64,000 nucleotides of DNA from Eucalyptus grandis (Eukaryota; Streptophyta; Magnoliopsida; Myrtales; Myrtaceae). The translations under genes and the position numbers were made by a program. The first letter of the stretch is position 1; the number at the start of each line of letters is the position of its first letter. Positions 25,207 through 37,982 of the stretch are shown here, one piece after another. The notes below the pieces were generated by a model. The model worked only from the letters and a program-made list of their open reading frames with translations, did not search any database and was not told the DNA's origin. Where the stretch lies: positions 11,904,001 through 11,968,000 of the forward strand of contig NC_052620.1 in assembly GCF_016545825.1 (NCBI RefSeq), written 5' to 3'.

Positions 25207-27451
25207 GGTCAAAAGTAGTGGGTGGATTTGAAGAAGCCTTTGGTGTCCAATTGAGGATGTAGAGAGGAGGGATTGTCCTACTCCTACTCCATTCTATCCA
25301 TTCACACCAGATACCATCTATGAATATTAAAACCATAAGACAGGAAGGCGACATCCTGGCATTAAGGATGGTCGGAGTAAAATCCCAAGATATGACACCA
25401 TTCTCAACAAATCCTGTATCCTCCATTCCTCATGGTTATCTTGGGTGGAAAGAAAATGATATTGCCAATGAAAGAACAGATGTTCTCTGTCTTTCCTAAC
25501 ATCAACCTTATGGGTTCATAAAAATTGCAAAAGTTGTGTTGTGGATAAAGCAATGAAGAAATGGTTGAGAACTCTATCCAGGATGTTCTAATTCTGTTCA
25601 AATGAGTAACCCACCAATGCCCAACAAAAGTGAGCACAGAAGCAGCATTAGAATCTACAGGTCAGGAATTCATAGACAATGCAGAGGAAACCTTGTATGT
25701 GTCTTCCCCATTATCCCCATGTTTCACTCTGTTCATGTGACGAGGTAAGGTTTGTATGTATTTTACATTGAACCATAAGTTAGAGTAAGCATGACAGATT
25801 TTAACCTTACTTGTCCTAGGAAAATGCAGAATATGATTGTGCTAAAGAAGGTGAATTTATCCAGAGGAAAGAAGGTTTAAGTTCTTTCACTCTAGTTGTT
25901 ACTTGCTACTTGTTACTTGTAGCATGCTTTAACAAGATGGAGAAGTTAACCATCAGACAGTGGATTATGCTACCACCATCTTATTCACATATCTTTTTCC
26001 CCATGGTCAAGAACAACTCTGAGAGGCAACAAGGGACTAGGAGTGCCTACTGGATTCCATTTGTTCATCTTTAGACTGTGACATGAAATCCTGCTATAGC
26101 AAGAATAAACATCAATAAAAGGATAAGCATCATGGCATCCTTTCACTCATAATGAATTCTCATCTTGAGTGCAAGTTTTTGGTGCCTTGGTCTTTTGTAC
26201 ATTTGGCCTTTCCTCTATTTATATATTACCTTTACCAAAAAAAAAAAAAACAGAGCCCAGAAAAGGAGTGCAAGGATTGAGGAGGCAACATAGGAAAAAA
26301 AATTGGAAAAGATAACCTCAAAATCTGATTCAAAACACATGATACATGGACCACCACAATTTCAAGAATGAAGTATTACCAAGAAGTGGGTGTTATTAGG
26401 ACATGTGCATACAAATGACGAGCCGGGTCAAGCCTTACAAGTTTATCTGTTTTGCTCATTGCTTTTGCTTTTTCCCGGACCTTATCTATAAAATGCCTCT
26501 TTTGAAATGGATATTCCCAATTCACTTCTCTGACAGTTTTGCAAATGATGAGGATCCTCATAACTTAACATGACTGATATTTGTATCGCCACTGACCATT
26601 TCGATTGAGTCACAAGATGAATCGATGTTTCACTACAATACCCAACACCCACCCTAATCTAGTCCTGTTGATGACTTGCCTCCAATTTTCAGTTGTACTT
26701 GCGGAAATAAAGAAAAGCGCCTTGATTCAGTACAGTTCTATAGCCTAACATAGAACAATCCAAGATTGAACTGACGACAATCATAATTAGGAACACATAT
26801 TACCTCAGCAATTGGCTCTTTCAAAGTTTTCCGAGTAACCCGAAACCTGATCCCGAGCTTCTCGAGCTGTCTCGACAGGACCCGGATCATAGTCGTGGAG
26901 CTCCTCAAGTCCTCCTCCAGCTTCTCAACCCTCTCCACCAAGTTCACATTTGGCACGGCCGCTTTCCCCGGCTGCTCAAAGACCCTCCTCCACTGCCGCC
27001 GCCTAACCCACGCGCCGCTCGCCACGCCACCCACCAACGCCACCACCAGCCACCCCAAAACCCTATCCCCGGCCGCTCCGAAAGCCGCCCTCTTCACCGC
27101 GAAGACGACCGACACGACGGCCGACGAGACGAGGCAGAGCAACTCGGCAATCGAAAGAAAAGAATCGAAGTCGAAATGACTCACCCCTTCCCCGCGCACC
27201 GCGCTGTCGGACGGGTACGCCCTGACCCGGTAACCGCAGCCCTTGAGGGAAGCCGAAGCGTGGCGCGAATTGGGCCAATTCTTGGGCAAGACGATGTGGG
27301 TCTGCGGCGCCGAGAAGGCTGGGACGCGCTGGGAGGCGTACGGGGGAAAGAAACTGGTGGGTCTGCGAGGGGAGGCGTTCTTGGTCGAGCAGAGGGAGAG
27401 GCGGGACGCGGCGGCGCTCCGCCGCTGGGGCGGCGTCAAGGAGAGCGGCAT
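20761..27451 (-). CDS. Plastid-targeted two-TM coiled-coil protein (three exons, 306 aa)
   Basis: Exons: 27451-26804, 21183-21073, 20922-20761. All junctions are phase 0 and total 921 nt. Residues 1 to about 75 are rich in Ser, Arg, Pro and Ala with almost no acidic residues, a typical chloroplast transit peptide. Two hydrophobic segments follow at about 97-119 (AELLCLVSSAVVSVVFAV) and 131-148 (VLGWLVVALVGGVASGAWV). From about 168 the protein is charged and heptad-like (VERVEKLEEDLRSS), continuing through exon 2 (TAALAQKNSEATRALAMQED) into exon 3 (DQQQKQLELILAIGKTGKLW). I recognise this as a conserved plant plastid family but know no assigned function. The start ATG at 27451 is the only sensible one. 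Intron 1 is very long (5620 bp) and carries a LINE fragment, a poly(T) tract and other non-coding DNA. Exons 2 and 3 are GC-poorer than exon 1. Confidence 0.85.
23056..23400 (+). mobile_element. LINE remnant (reverse-transcriptase zinc-binding region)
   Basis: The frame 23056-23289 contains FNTFFWLDNWQPHKPLL and, further on, GNGWNLTPSRK. These match the region between reverse transcriptase and RNase H of plant LINEs (pattern FFW-DNW-P-GPLL followed by a W-W-P block). It lies in antisense orientation inside intron 1 of the plastid protein gene. Only this piece is recognisable, so the copy is heavily truncated. Confidence 0.5.
25177..25206. repeat. Poly(T) tract
   Basis: A run of about 30 T residues inside the long intron. 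Read on the - strand it is a poly(A) tract, possibly the tail of an inserted retroposon, but no element body was recognised next to it. Confidence 0.7.
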
Positions 27452-27602
27452 TGTCTTGCGGAGAAGGGAAGAAGCTCTTCGGCGAGGTCAGGGCTCTTCG
27501 GGGAGGAGGGGAGGAGGGCGGGGGACTGGCGGTGCCATGGATGGGGTTCGTGCTGCTTCTGCTCGAGAAGGACGATGCTTGCGAATATGCAGAATCAAGA
27601 TT

Positions 27603-27637
<35 letters not shown>

Positions 27638-27955
27638 GCGATGGATACGATGGATACGATGGAGAGAGAATGGCTTGAAACTGTTTGATTTTTCCTTCGC
27701 AATGCCCCCCTTCGGAGAAAACTATGGAAGAGCATCATCGTATAATCTCGCTGCAAAATTGGTTTTGGACCTTGAATTTTGGCTTTTAAGTTTTACAGGA
27801 TCGTTATTTTCTGAAATTCGGAAAACTACACAAAATTCCTGATGATAAAGGACAGAATTTTACTAACACGACATGACAGTCTTTAGATTAGTGTTATATT
27901 AACGGTATATCATGTATTTCAAATTCTTAAAATAAAAGACCCATAATAATTTTTA
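27452..27955. other. 5' flank of the plastid protein gene, with (GA)n
   Basis: A (GA)n microsatellite occupies about 27604-27634, about 150 bp upstream of the ATG, in the likely 5' UTR or promoter (reading as a CT-rich tract on the coding strand). Sequence beyond 27680 turns AT-rich. No other gene is visible. Confidence 0.5.
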
Positions 27956-30350
27956 ATCATCTGTTATTTATTTTTCATGATTTAAAATAAAATAAATTAA
28001 GGATGGTCATATAAATATTTCTTTAAAATGCACGAGGAGCTTGTTTTAAGCCGTAAATGACTTTTCGTAAATGGCACACGTGATTTGGGAACTTAGGAGA
28101 AGAGAATAAATGAGGGTTGGCGTCTTGTAAACTTTCTCAAAGAAGGGTGCCATGTAAAAAAAAATATTTTTAACATGAAATTGATAAGAAATCGCAATAA
28201 AGAGAATGACCCCGATTATAGTGGGTTTAACAACCTTACTAAAGTACTCGTCATAGTCCAGTCAAGCTATTGCTTAGATCCCGATGCAACGGCAAGTTTT
28301 GAAGAGTTCAATGGTGCTGCCGGACTTTTCCTTGACCTTTACAACTGAGTAGATTTATAGCTGCTGCAAAATCACAGATAAGTGAACAGGTGCTAGTAAG
28401 TTTTGAAGAGTTCAATGGTGTTACTGGACTTTTCCTTGATCTAAAAATCCACTTACAACTGAATAAGTCCTTGGCTACTGCAAAATCATAGATAAGCTAA
28501 GAGGTGTGAGCCCAAGAAGTAGAAGGTGAAAAAGAAGCGCTCATTCCAAAGGCTCTTTCTATCCAATCTGAACAATCACAGTTCAACGATTCTCTTGGAA
28601 GGCCTCTCGACATCGCTCATTGGATTAAACCTCTACAAGTTCACCCTTCGTGGAGAGCTTCTCGTTGAGCAACTTCCTCGAGGAAGGCAGGTCTGAAGGC
28701 AGCCCATAATCCTCAATAAGAGAGAGAGAGAAGAGAGAGAGAGAGAGGGGACCGATGCTCCCACATACCTTCAATGAAGTGTCATCATTTTAGTTTCCAT
28801 TTGACTTTTTTTTCTAAGCCATGCCAGATTATAAACTTTAATTAAAGAATGATGTAAGATGAATCGTTGGATTAGGTACTCAAATGACCAATTTTTCATC
28901 GATATTACAGTTGAGTGATTGAAAATGAAGTTATGACATTTAAGTAAGTGGTGTACTAAGTTTATAGTGAAGGCATGATTGAACTATTATGGATATTATA
29001 GTGCGGTGTACTCGTGTACCCGACCCCATTACACATTTGCCAAGTAAGATAAGGGCCTAGAACCGAGAATGGTTCCCTAGGTGCATAGGGGGAGCATAGG
29101 GATCATGGTGGCCGACCAAAGGAGGTAGAGGAGTGACCTACATAGGGGTGATGATAATTGCAAACTAAAACCATTCATAGGAAGATTCCAAGCTCAGTTG
29201 ATCACATGAGAATCATCCATCATGTCTCCAACCAAATTTTCGGCCCCTAGAATTATGTTTATCCCATGGCCCTAAAAAAACGAGGAGTGAGTTAAGTGGC
29301 GTGCTAACCAAAGCATGATGAATATTGAATGAAGATGAGACATTGGATTTTGGGAGAAATCATTCTTCTTTGATGAGTAGTCGAGAGTGCTACACACCAA
29401 AGGAAACAATCGTAAGATTATAAAGAACCATGGTGACAAAAGGATTGTACTAAGGACGGAGCCCATTAAAGACTTGAATTACCAAATTCTTGTCGAAGGC
29501 AGATTAATTTATTCAGGTGAGTGAGTTTGCAATTGTCTTGAGATGTTGAGGATAATTATACATGGACTGGTCTGATTACTTCTCGGCATTGTGAAAGCCA
29601 AGTATTAGCACAATTTCCTTGGCCGCACAACAATTTGTAAAATGTCTCTCGAGATATTCGAAGGTCAAATATCTCGATCGTGAGGCCGAATCAATCGAAT
29701 TGAGGAGGCCTTAATTCGTCGTGACCAACATGAAATAAGAGGGATTGACTACCATAATGCGATTGTGATTACTAACAAGCTTCAATGGACACGGATAAGG
29801 ACCCATTCACATGACCTAGCAAATCTTTGCAGATTAGAATAAACTCAAATTGACATTTCCACTAAAGATTATCGTCCACATTAACCTTTATGGAAACGAG
29901 ACTTGTGGTGTTGGCAAAAACAAGAGGCGGTGAGGCTAAGTGCATGGTTGAAGTTGGTGCAGTAGGAATCGGAGCAACAGCTAAGGTTGTAGAAGAGGTG
30001 TAAATGGGCGCAACGTTGAGAAGAGGTGACTTGGAATTGGGATTAACAGAGATAGAAGACATGGGTAACGAGATTGTAGAGAAGAAAAAATTGGAGATGC
30101 ATTGGACATTATTGAGAAAGAGATAGGAGCAAGAGAGCGTGGATTTAGGGTAGGAATGTTGAAGAATTCGATGTGTTTTTCTGTTATGATACTATGTTGA
30201 TCTTTAGAGTTCAAGAAAAAATAAAGATAAAAATGTTTATGGCGACTTGACTTGACCCTAATTAGGCCTACGTGGTATGTAATTATAAAGTGATTAAGTT
30301 CAATCACGGTACAAATAGAAACATAACTACAAGTTGAGCCCACGGTACAT
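27956..30350 (-). mobile_element. Degenerate Ty1/copia retrotransposon
   Basis: Pieces of copia polyprotein are recognisable in the correct order on the - strand, with many stops and frameshifts. Gag (about 30062-29380) includes VNVDDNLWK near 29880 and SAFDKNLVIQVFNG near 29480, the UBN2-type Gag pattern. Reverse transcriptase includes LDYDEYFSKVVKPTIIG near 28245-28200 and the canonical YGLKQAPRAF at 28055-28026. Integrase and protease were not recognised between them, so much has been lost or has decayed. An imperfect duplication of about 105 bp within the RT start lies at 28293-28508. An (AG)n run lies near 28722-28749. Boundaries are approximate and no LTR pair was found. Confidence 0.7.
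28293..28508. repeat. Imperfect tandem duplication of about 105 bp
   Basis: The phrase aagttttgaagagttcaatg followed by gacttttccttga occurs at about 28294 and again at about 28398. Each copy is followed by a similar tail (caactga...gctgctgcaaaatca). It sits within the decayed copia RT. Confidence 0.75.
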
Positions 30351-30567
30351 ATCAATTACATATTAATAACCACATCCAAATCATATTGGAAAATTTTCGC
30401 ATTAAGCATCAATCCAACAATCAGCCTCGGCTTTCCGGAAGTTTGCTGTATGGCAGATCCGAATGGTGTGGTTGAAGTTCGTTGTATGTCAAACTTGGAG
30501 CTGTGTAATCTCCAATAGCTGGTAAGCCAAGACCCGAGCCCTACATAAGTTTTGGAGATTAGTGCAA

Positions 30568-33500
30568 ATGGAGAGTAAAGAAGAAAACGAAATGAGAGTG
30601 GCTGCTTTATGTAAAAGTCTTGGGCACCTATGGTCTGAGGACGACGTAGTTGAAGTGTCTGATGAAATTCCCCAACAGAAACTGGAGGAATGTAAGCGTA
30701 CTCTTTTTGGAAAATTGTTCTCCAAACCAAATGTGAATTATCCGGCCTTCATAACTACAATGAAGAAGGCATGGAAATCAGAAGGGGTAAACTGCTCACA
30801 GAAGGAACCGGGGCACTTCACATTTGTATTTCCAACGGAGGAGGAAAAACAGCGAATAATGAAGAACTCACCTTGGTCATACTCAACAAATTTGCTTGTT
30901 CTGCAGCAGTGTCTCCCAGAAATCCCTGAGCATTGCTATGATTTTACTAAGGCAGCTTTCTGGGTTCGCATTGAAGGGGTTCCCCCTGGTTGGAGATTAG
31001 AGACAGTGTTCAACGACCTGGGGAAAAGGATAGGAAAAGTAATAGAAGTCCAACCGGACACAACAACAATTGCGTAACGAGAGGAGGTCGAGTCGAGTTG
31101 AGATAGACTTGGCTTCACCTTTGAAATCAGGAGCTATCCGGGATATCGGTAACAAATGGCAGGTGGAATTCAAATACGAGCGGCTCCACATTACCTTGCT
31201 ACTCTTATGGCGAGAATCGGTCACTATGCAACTGGCGGTGCTTAGAAATACCATATGCAACGTCGCCCTGGGCAATGAACAAAAAAGGATCATACGGTCC
31301 CTGGTTGAAGGCTGAAACCAGCGACCACAGTCCTTATTGGGACGTTTTCTATGGAAAAATGGAGGAGGAAGATGTAGTGGAGGAAATAGTACCTGAACCA
31401 CCACTTAAAACGAATGAAATGAACCCCATTGAGCTTGATCCAGCCTCAACCATGCAAATAGTAGCTTGCACAAAAAAGAGATCAGACAGCAGCTCAGAAC
31501 AAATGATAACTTCAGCACCTACACCTATGGCAGCACAAGACCGAGACCGCGGAAAACAGGTGATATGCCCTGAAACTCAAAACCCCTTGCTATTAAAAGT
31601 TGGGAAAAGCAGTAAGAAGACAATGAAAGTACAAAAGGCCAAAAAACAGAAATGTATGCCAGAAAAATCATCTTTCCTTCTAGATGATGTAGACCTACTG
31701 GAAACACCAGTGAATCTGATTCAAGATGACAAAGTATGGGCTTTGGTGGCTAGCCCTAATAAGCCACCACACAAACCATGAAAATTGTGAGCTGGAATTG
31801 TCAGGGGCTGGGCAACCCCCTGACAATTCAGAATTAAGAGCTTTAACAGCTCATGAAAGGCCTAACTTACTCTTTATTATGGAGACGAAAAATAAAGCAA
31901 CGATGGTAGAAAGGATTCGTAGAAAACTCAAATTCCAGAAACTTTACTTGGTGGATCCAACAGGCATAGCGGGGGGATTGGCAATCATGTGGCAAGAGGA
32001 AATCGACTTGAGGGTGCAAGCAAGCTCAAAGCAATTTATAGATGTGCAGTGCATTGACCCGGATAGTAAACAAGGTATGCAGATTACCTTTGTTCACGCA
32101 TCTACAGATTTTGGAGAGCGTCTGGCTTTATGGCAAGAGTTGGGAACCTTGAAACCTCCAGCTTCCCAACCATGGATCTGCATGGGAGATTTCAATGAGA
32201 TATTGTATGTCTGGGAGAAAGTTGGGAAAAAAAAAGCAGATAATAGACGAATCACAGCTTTCAGAAACATGATTAATGATCTATCTCTGATGGATGTCGA
32301 CAGTCATGGATGCGCATACACATGGACAAATAAAAGAGAACGGGCTGACTTAGTAAAGAAACGACTAGATCGAGTGCTCTGTTCCCTTGAGTGGAGAGTT
32401 ACCTTTCATGCAGCAGAAGTACAAGCCCTTCCAGCAATCGGGTCAGACCATAGCCCCTTAATCCTTCGACTGCACCCTGGAGTAAAGACAAGGAAGAAAT
32501 GTTCAAACCGGAAGTCGGACAGAACATGCGAGTATCACGAACTCATTCAGCAAATATGGGCAGAAAAAACAACTCCAACTCCCCATTTTGCAGAGAAACT
32601 AGTGAGGACATCACAACAATTACTCAAATGGAGCAGAGAGAAGTTCGCAAATGCTTACACACAAATCAAACAGCTTAACCAAACCCTCACGGCAAAGACT
32701 AACGAATCAAATAGAAAAGCACACGACAAAGCGGCAAGTGCAAATCATCAATCAAATAGATACATTGAGAAGGCGGGAAGAAGTTAAGGGAATGAGGTCA
32801 CGCATCAAATGGTTGCATTGGGGAGACGAGTAACACTCGGTTTTTCCATGCTACAACAGTCAACAGGAGGCAACAAAATCGAATCACAATGTTGCAATTA
32901 GAGGATAAAAGTTGGTGTAGAGAACCCCGGATGTTACAGCAACATATCCAATCTTACTATGAGCACCTATACAGGACCGAAGGGTCCCGATACTATCAAC
33001 CTATCCTACATCAATGCCCCTCCCCGATAACACTGAGAATATTAATGATGAAGCGGTGGCGTACCTTCCCGGAAGAAATCCATGTTGTTTTTCAACCGGG
33101 AGCTTTCAAGGCTCGGCCCCGATGGTTTCAATGGCACCTTCTACCAACAATCCCGGGAACGCATCAAAGATGATCGGCTCGCCTAGTACAAGACTTTTTC
33201 CAGAAGGGTGTTCTGGACAATCGACTAAATCAGGCCCATATTGTGCTGATCCCAAAAGTTAAAAGCCCTGAAAATATCAGCCAATTTAGACCCATTAGCC
33301 TGTGCAATTTCAGTTATAAAGTCATTTCAAAACTATTGGCAAACAGACTTAAGAAGTGGCTGCCACTTATCATTGAACCAGAGCAGGGAGCGTTTGTTTC
33401 AGGAAGGCAAATTCAGGATAACATCTTCATCGTCCAGGAAGTTCTGCACCACCTGCGAACAACAAAAAACAGGAAAAAACATCAGGATGTTCTGAAGCTT

Positions 33501-35949
33501 GATATGCAGAAAGCATATGATAGAATAGAATGGGATTTTGTGAGGGATGTCATGCTGCAAATGGGGTTTCATGCCAAGTGGGTCTCCCTAATCATGCAAT
33601 GCATATCCACAGTCACTTATAGCGTGAAAATCAATGGAGAACCTACCTCCTTTTTCCATCCTTCACGAGGCCTCAGACAAGGTGACCCACTCTCACCTTA
33701 TATATTCATTTTGATATCCAATGTGTTAACCTGGATGATGAAAAAGCATTAGCAAGATGGAACACTCAAAGGCATACAGTTAACCAGAAATTGTCCCAAA
33801 TTATCACATCTAATGTTTGCCGATGATGCGATATTCTTTCTGGATGGAAACTTGACAGAGTGTCAAAATCTTGCCCAAATACTCAGTCAATATTGCTACG
33901 CTACAGGATAGGCAATTAATCTAAATAAATCAGGGGTTTTTTTCAGTGGCAATTGTCCAGAAGCATTGAAACACAACTTGGCAACACAACTGAGAGTACC
34001 TATTCTACAGAAAATAGGGAAGTACCTGGGTATACCTACCGAGTGGGGTCATTCCAAAAAAGAGCTGTTTTCGTGGATCCTGGCCAGAGTAAATGCAAAG
34101 TTAACAGGTTGGAAGGAAAAATTATTGACAAAAGCAGGTAAGGAAGTGCTAATCAAGAGTGTTGTGCAATCCATACCTACCTATGCAATGTCTATCTTCA
34201 AGCTGCCTATGTCCATCTGTAGAGCCATAGAACAACGCATTGCGTCATTTTGGTGGCAGAACGGAGATGCTAAAGAGGAATGCATTGGAAAAGATGGGAA
34301 GTCCTGAAAACTCGAAAAGATGAAGGCGGCCTCGGGTTTAAAGATCTGCTCACCATTAATAGGGCCATGTTAGGCAAGCAAGCATGGCGACTTGCCACCT
34401 CCCCATCAGATCTATGGAGCAAAGTGTTGAAAGGGATCTATTTCCCCCACGGTGACATCTGGACAGCTTCAAAGGGACACCGACCATCATGGGGTTGGCA
34501 TAGCCTCCTCCTCGGCAGAGACACCATAAAGACCAACACTAAATGGTCAGTAGGAGATGGCAACTCTATTCGAATTAAAGAAGACAGATGGCTCTCACAA
34601 GGAGTAATTGGCGGGGAAGTAAATCAAACAGAACCTACTCTAGTATCGGAATTGATCAATGCAGAATCCAGACAATGGAAACAACACCTCATCCATCAAC
34701 TGTACGAAGAGAATGTTGCCAAAGAAATTCTAGCAGTTCCCTTAAGCCAACAACCACAGCCAGACATGCTCATATGGATGGGGAACAGTACAGGGCAATA
34801 CTCCGTCAAGAGTGGATACAACAGAGCAATCATGAATACAAGTAAAACAGATTACAATCGGCCCTCGTGCTCATATCAACCACCACGCACCTTATGGACT
34901 CAAATCTGGAGGCTTGATGTGCCACCAAAGGTCCGATCTTTCCTCTGGAGCATATGCCAAAACGCCCTCCCAACGAGAGAAAACCTACACACAAGGAAAA
35001 TCGTCAGCGATCCCCTATGTCCGCTCTGCAATACAAGTCCAGAAACCATAGAGCATCTACTGTTTTTATGCAAATGGACCAAGAAACTCTGGAAAGACCC
35101 GGTGTTCACGAAAATCAGACCAACACACAACATCAACAGAACAGATCAGTGGCTGGTTAACGCTTTCCGAACAGATCAAGACTCACCTGACCCAGCGCTT
35201 ACTAGTATGGTCTTGTGGAACGTTTGGAAGATGAGAAATAGCTGGATTTTTCGACAGAAAGCACCCAGACCAGAAGATCTGTTGATCACAGCACAGGACC
35301 AGCAACTTTCGTTCAGCAGAAGAAAACCAAATCGAAGCGAAAGGAAACCCAATCGAGACAAACCTGTTCACTGGAAGCCTCCTGCAGGGACAGATCTGAA
35401 ACTCAACGTAGATGCGGCATGGAGAGAAGGCGAATTCCTCTGTTCGGTCGCAGGAGTGATGCGCGACTCAGAAGGAAGAACCCACAACGGCTTCGCGGCC
35501 ACCGCTAGGGTTTCTTCGGCAAGTGAAGCTGAAGCAGAGGCGATTCTCCAAGGGATATCGCACACCCACGAACTAAAGATGCCGCACGGGGAGAACTCTG
35601 GAAGTCGAACTGAACTGTGTTTCATCAAAAGCGACTGTTACGCAATTGTTGAAATGGTGATGGGCCGGGCCGAACCTCCATGGAACCTAAAAGAAGTCAT
35701 CCAGCGATGCAGGAATGGGCTAGCCCAAAATAAAAATCTTACGGTTATCTATTGCCCACGCCAAGCAAATGCCGCAACGGATTGGATCGCCCGGAATCAT
35801 CGTCTCAACACTCTACCAACTAATTGGCTCTCTTCTCCTCCGTTTCCTCTCTGGAATATTTTATGCACCGATCTTTCTCCATCGATATTATGTAAGACTC
35901 GAGTTAATCTAGTAAATGTCAGTTCTTATCGACCAAAAAAAAAAAAAAA
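30568..35949 (+). mobile_element. LINE (L1-type non-LTR retrotransposon) with RNase H domain, inactivated
   Basis: Module order matches plant L1-type LINEs. The ORF1 protein starts at ATG 30568 with a DUF4283-like nucleic-acid-binding region (WVRIEGVPPGW) and stops early at 31077; remnants continue to 31781 (YGPWLKAE). ORF2 begins near 31779 with an endonuclease (IVSWNCQGLG, CMGDFNEIL, GSDHSPLIL), broken by an early frameshift and later stops. Reverse transcriptase spans about 33240-34310, with FRPISLCN, LRQGDPLSPYIF and the catalytic box FADDAIFF near 33817. Next come the zinc-binding region (WTQIWRLDVPPKVRSFLW) and a C-terminal RNase H (LNVDAAWR). A poly(A) tail occupies 35934-35949. At least five frameshifts or stops disable it. 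I could not find a target duplication. Confidence 0.9.
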
Positions 35950-36016
35950 CATAGAGCTTCCAATCTCTGTGGATGGGCTTGGCCCAGTGTTCCAACATTC
36001 AAGGAGCCCAGCTTGA
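34280..36016 (+). pseudogene. LINE ORF2 C-terminal part: zinc-binding region and RNase H
   Basis: The longest open stretch of the element (578 codons, ending past the poly(A) tail) carries the C-terminal half of ORF2. KDEGGLGFKDL follows the RT thumb, then a zinc-binding region including CPLCNTSPETIEHLLFLC with Cys/His spacing. The RVT_3-type RNase H starts at LKLNVDAAWREGEF and continues with ASEAEAEAI and IKSDCYAIVEMV, ending near CPRQANAATDWIARNH. The catalytic acidic residues of the family appear at D in NVDAA, E in EAEAEA and D in KSDC. It is a fragment, since the catalytic RT core lies in other frames upstream. Confidence 0.8.
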
Positions 36017-36421
36017 GACTTTCGATTTCTTTTAAGAGCGGTGTGGCTGTTTTCATTTTCTTACATAATGTTATTTACTTTTGGGGATTACCTCTTCGAT
36101 AAGATATTAATTTACTTTACTAGGATTATCTACAATTCAAGATTAAATTATCTCCAGTTACCCTTCGATAGATGATTGACTTGCATTAGGTATCACAAAT
36201 TATTTGACAATATTTCCCGATATAAATGAATGATTCTGTTTTGACTTATATCATATAGAAATCATCTATTATGTCCATATTTCTTTGATGCATGCATCTA
36301 CCGCAAAAATCAATCCATGGAAGTCTTTTCTTTTTCTTTTTCTTTTTTTAATTCCGCTCCCTTTGGTCATATTCTAGATTTGTCTAATATGTTTTTTTTT
36401 CCTTAATTCTTTTTTGGTGGG

Positions 36422-36736
36422 TTAATACCATGAAAATCTTTAAACCGATATACTCATGATAAATTTACTTTGAATTATTTTTTTTATCCCCAAAAAACTT
36501 CAAACTAGTACACCTATAGCAAATTCACCCTTCGTTAATTTCCATTAAATTGTACAATCAAATTACTGAGTTGAGTAGCATATGACAATCAATGGATGTA
36601 CAAGTTTTGGATTTTATTTTTTGTTTGTCATATGTGTACCGGTTTTGACATTTCGCAATATTAATCTAATTTAGCGAAATCTAACAGAGTGTAAATTATC
36701 ACAAGTATATTAATTTTAAGTTTTTTATGATATTAA
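36422..36736. mobile_element. MITE-like fold-back element, copy 2
   Basis: It starts ttaataccatgaaaatc and ends with the approximate reverse complement (ttttttatgatattaa). Inside, phrases such as gatatactcatgataaattt and the rc of acaagtatattaatttta pair. The end wording is shared with the element at 15399-15742. It is non-coding, and the target duplication was not resolved. Confidence 0.5.
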
Positions 36737-37633
36737 TAGTTTTCTTTATTGAAAGCGTCTCATCATTAAATATGGACAATCACAATAATGTGTTCTCTTC
36801 TTACTTTTTGTGCAGATGGGTCGTACTACTACTAATATCAATCATAGCTCTTATGAAATTTGTTACAATCATAGACAGAGGACAAATTTGGTGGTGGCTT
36901 CTCCTTTATGTTCCTTCCGCCGACTAACAAATGCTTTGTTGCCCGGTGATTCGTCCACACAAGATGGGTAGGCCAACCGCATTGCACTGGACGGTCTACT
37001 GAGAGATCCCTCTCATCAACTTTCAAATGATTGCAACTCTTGGTCCTCGAAGCCTCTGAAGAGAATGGTCTGTAGTGGATTGGAACATTCGGTACGGAAG
37101 AAGAGGATTAGTACAGTAATGCCCTCATCAACCTAACTATATGGGACCTAAATTTCTGTGTCTTGTAGAGAAACTGAATTGCAGAGAGACCCAAAAGGTT
37201 AGGTGCATAGTTCAGTTCAACCCAGGATCCAATATGGGTGCAGTCAACTTCACTGGTGACTTCCCCAGCATTTCCCTAACAAGGTCAATAGTTTTTAGAA
37301 GAGTGCAGAAGAACAGAGAGCAGATCTTGACCCCGTGATCAGCTACTTAAACTTCATCACAAGCCCATGAACCACAGTTGGAGAAGTGCGCCGCATTCGC
37401 ACATGGCATGACAACCATGGAAAACTCAAAAAGATAAAGAAAAGGAGAAAAAGAAAGCTTCAATGCAAGGTCTAAAACCATGGGCAAAATTAGGACTTAA
37501 GAGCCTCATTGCAGGCAAAGCACTGGGAAAATTTGATCTGAACTTCCCCAACAACAGTATGCAGACAATCGCACACCATAAGTTCGAACAGGGTCAACGT
37601 TGAGGAATGTGCTTGCTTAATAAGCAGAAACAT

Positions 37634-37670
<37 letters not shown>

Positions 37671-37861
37671 GCAGGACTAACTCACGTAATTCAATTCATT
37701 TATGAAGTTTGCAATCCTGTTTATAAGTGCTATCTGCACTGCAGGCGAAGGAACTCCCCTTTCTTCTAAGAACAAATATTTCATTACAAGATGCTCCGGA
37801 CAAAATCACTGTTTGTCTAAATCCTAATCCGGGAGATCCATAAATCACGGTGCAACAGCAA
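36737..37861. other. Intergenic region downstream of the SWP73-like gene
   Basis: No gene was recognised. It contains a (GA)n microsatellite at about 37635-37667. Open frames are under 75 residues and lack family features. Confidence 0.4.
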
Positions 37862-37948
37862 AGCAAAAACACAAGGCAATGCCTTATCCAATATATAGAA
37901 TCATCAAGCAAAAACACAAGGCAATGCCTTCTCCAATATATAGAATCA

Positions 37949-37982
<34 letters not shown>

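Noticed and set aside
26376..26561. Possible extra exon of the plastid protein gene
   Set aside because: A TGTCAG acceptor is present, but its phase does not fit the phase-0 donor at 26804, and joining exon 1 directly to 21183 gives a smooth coiled coil.
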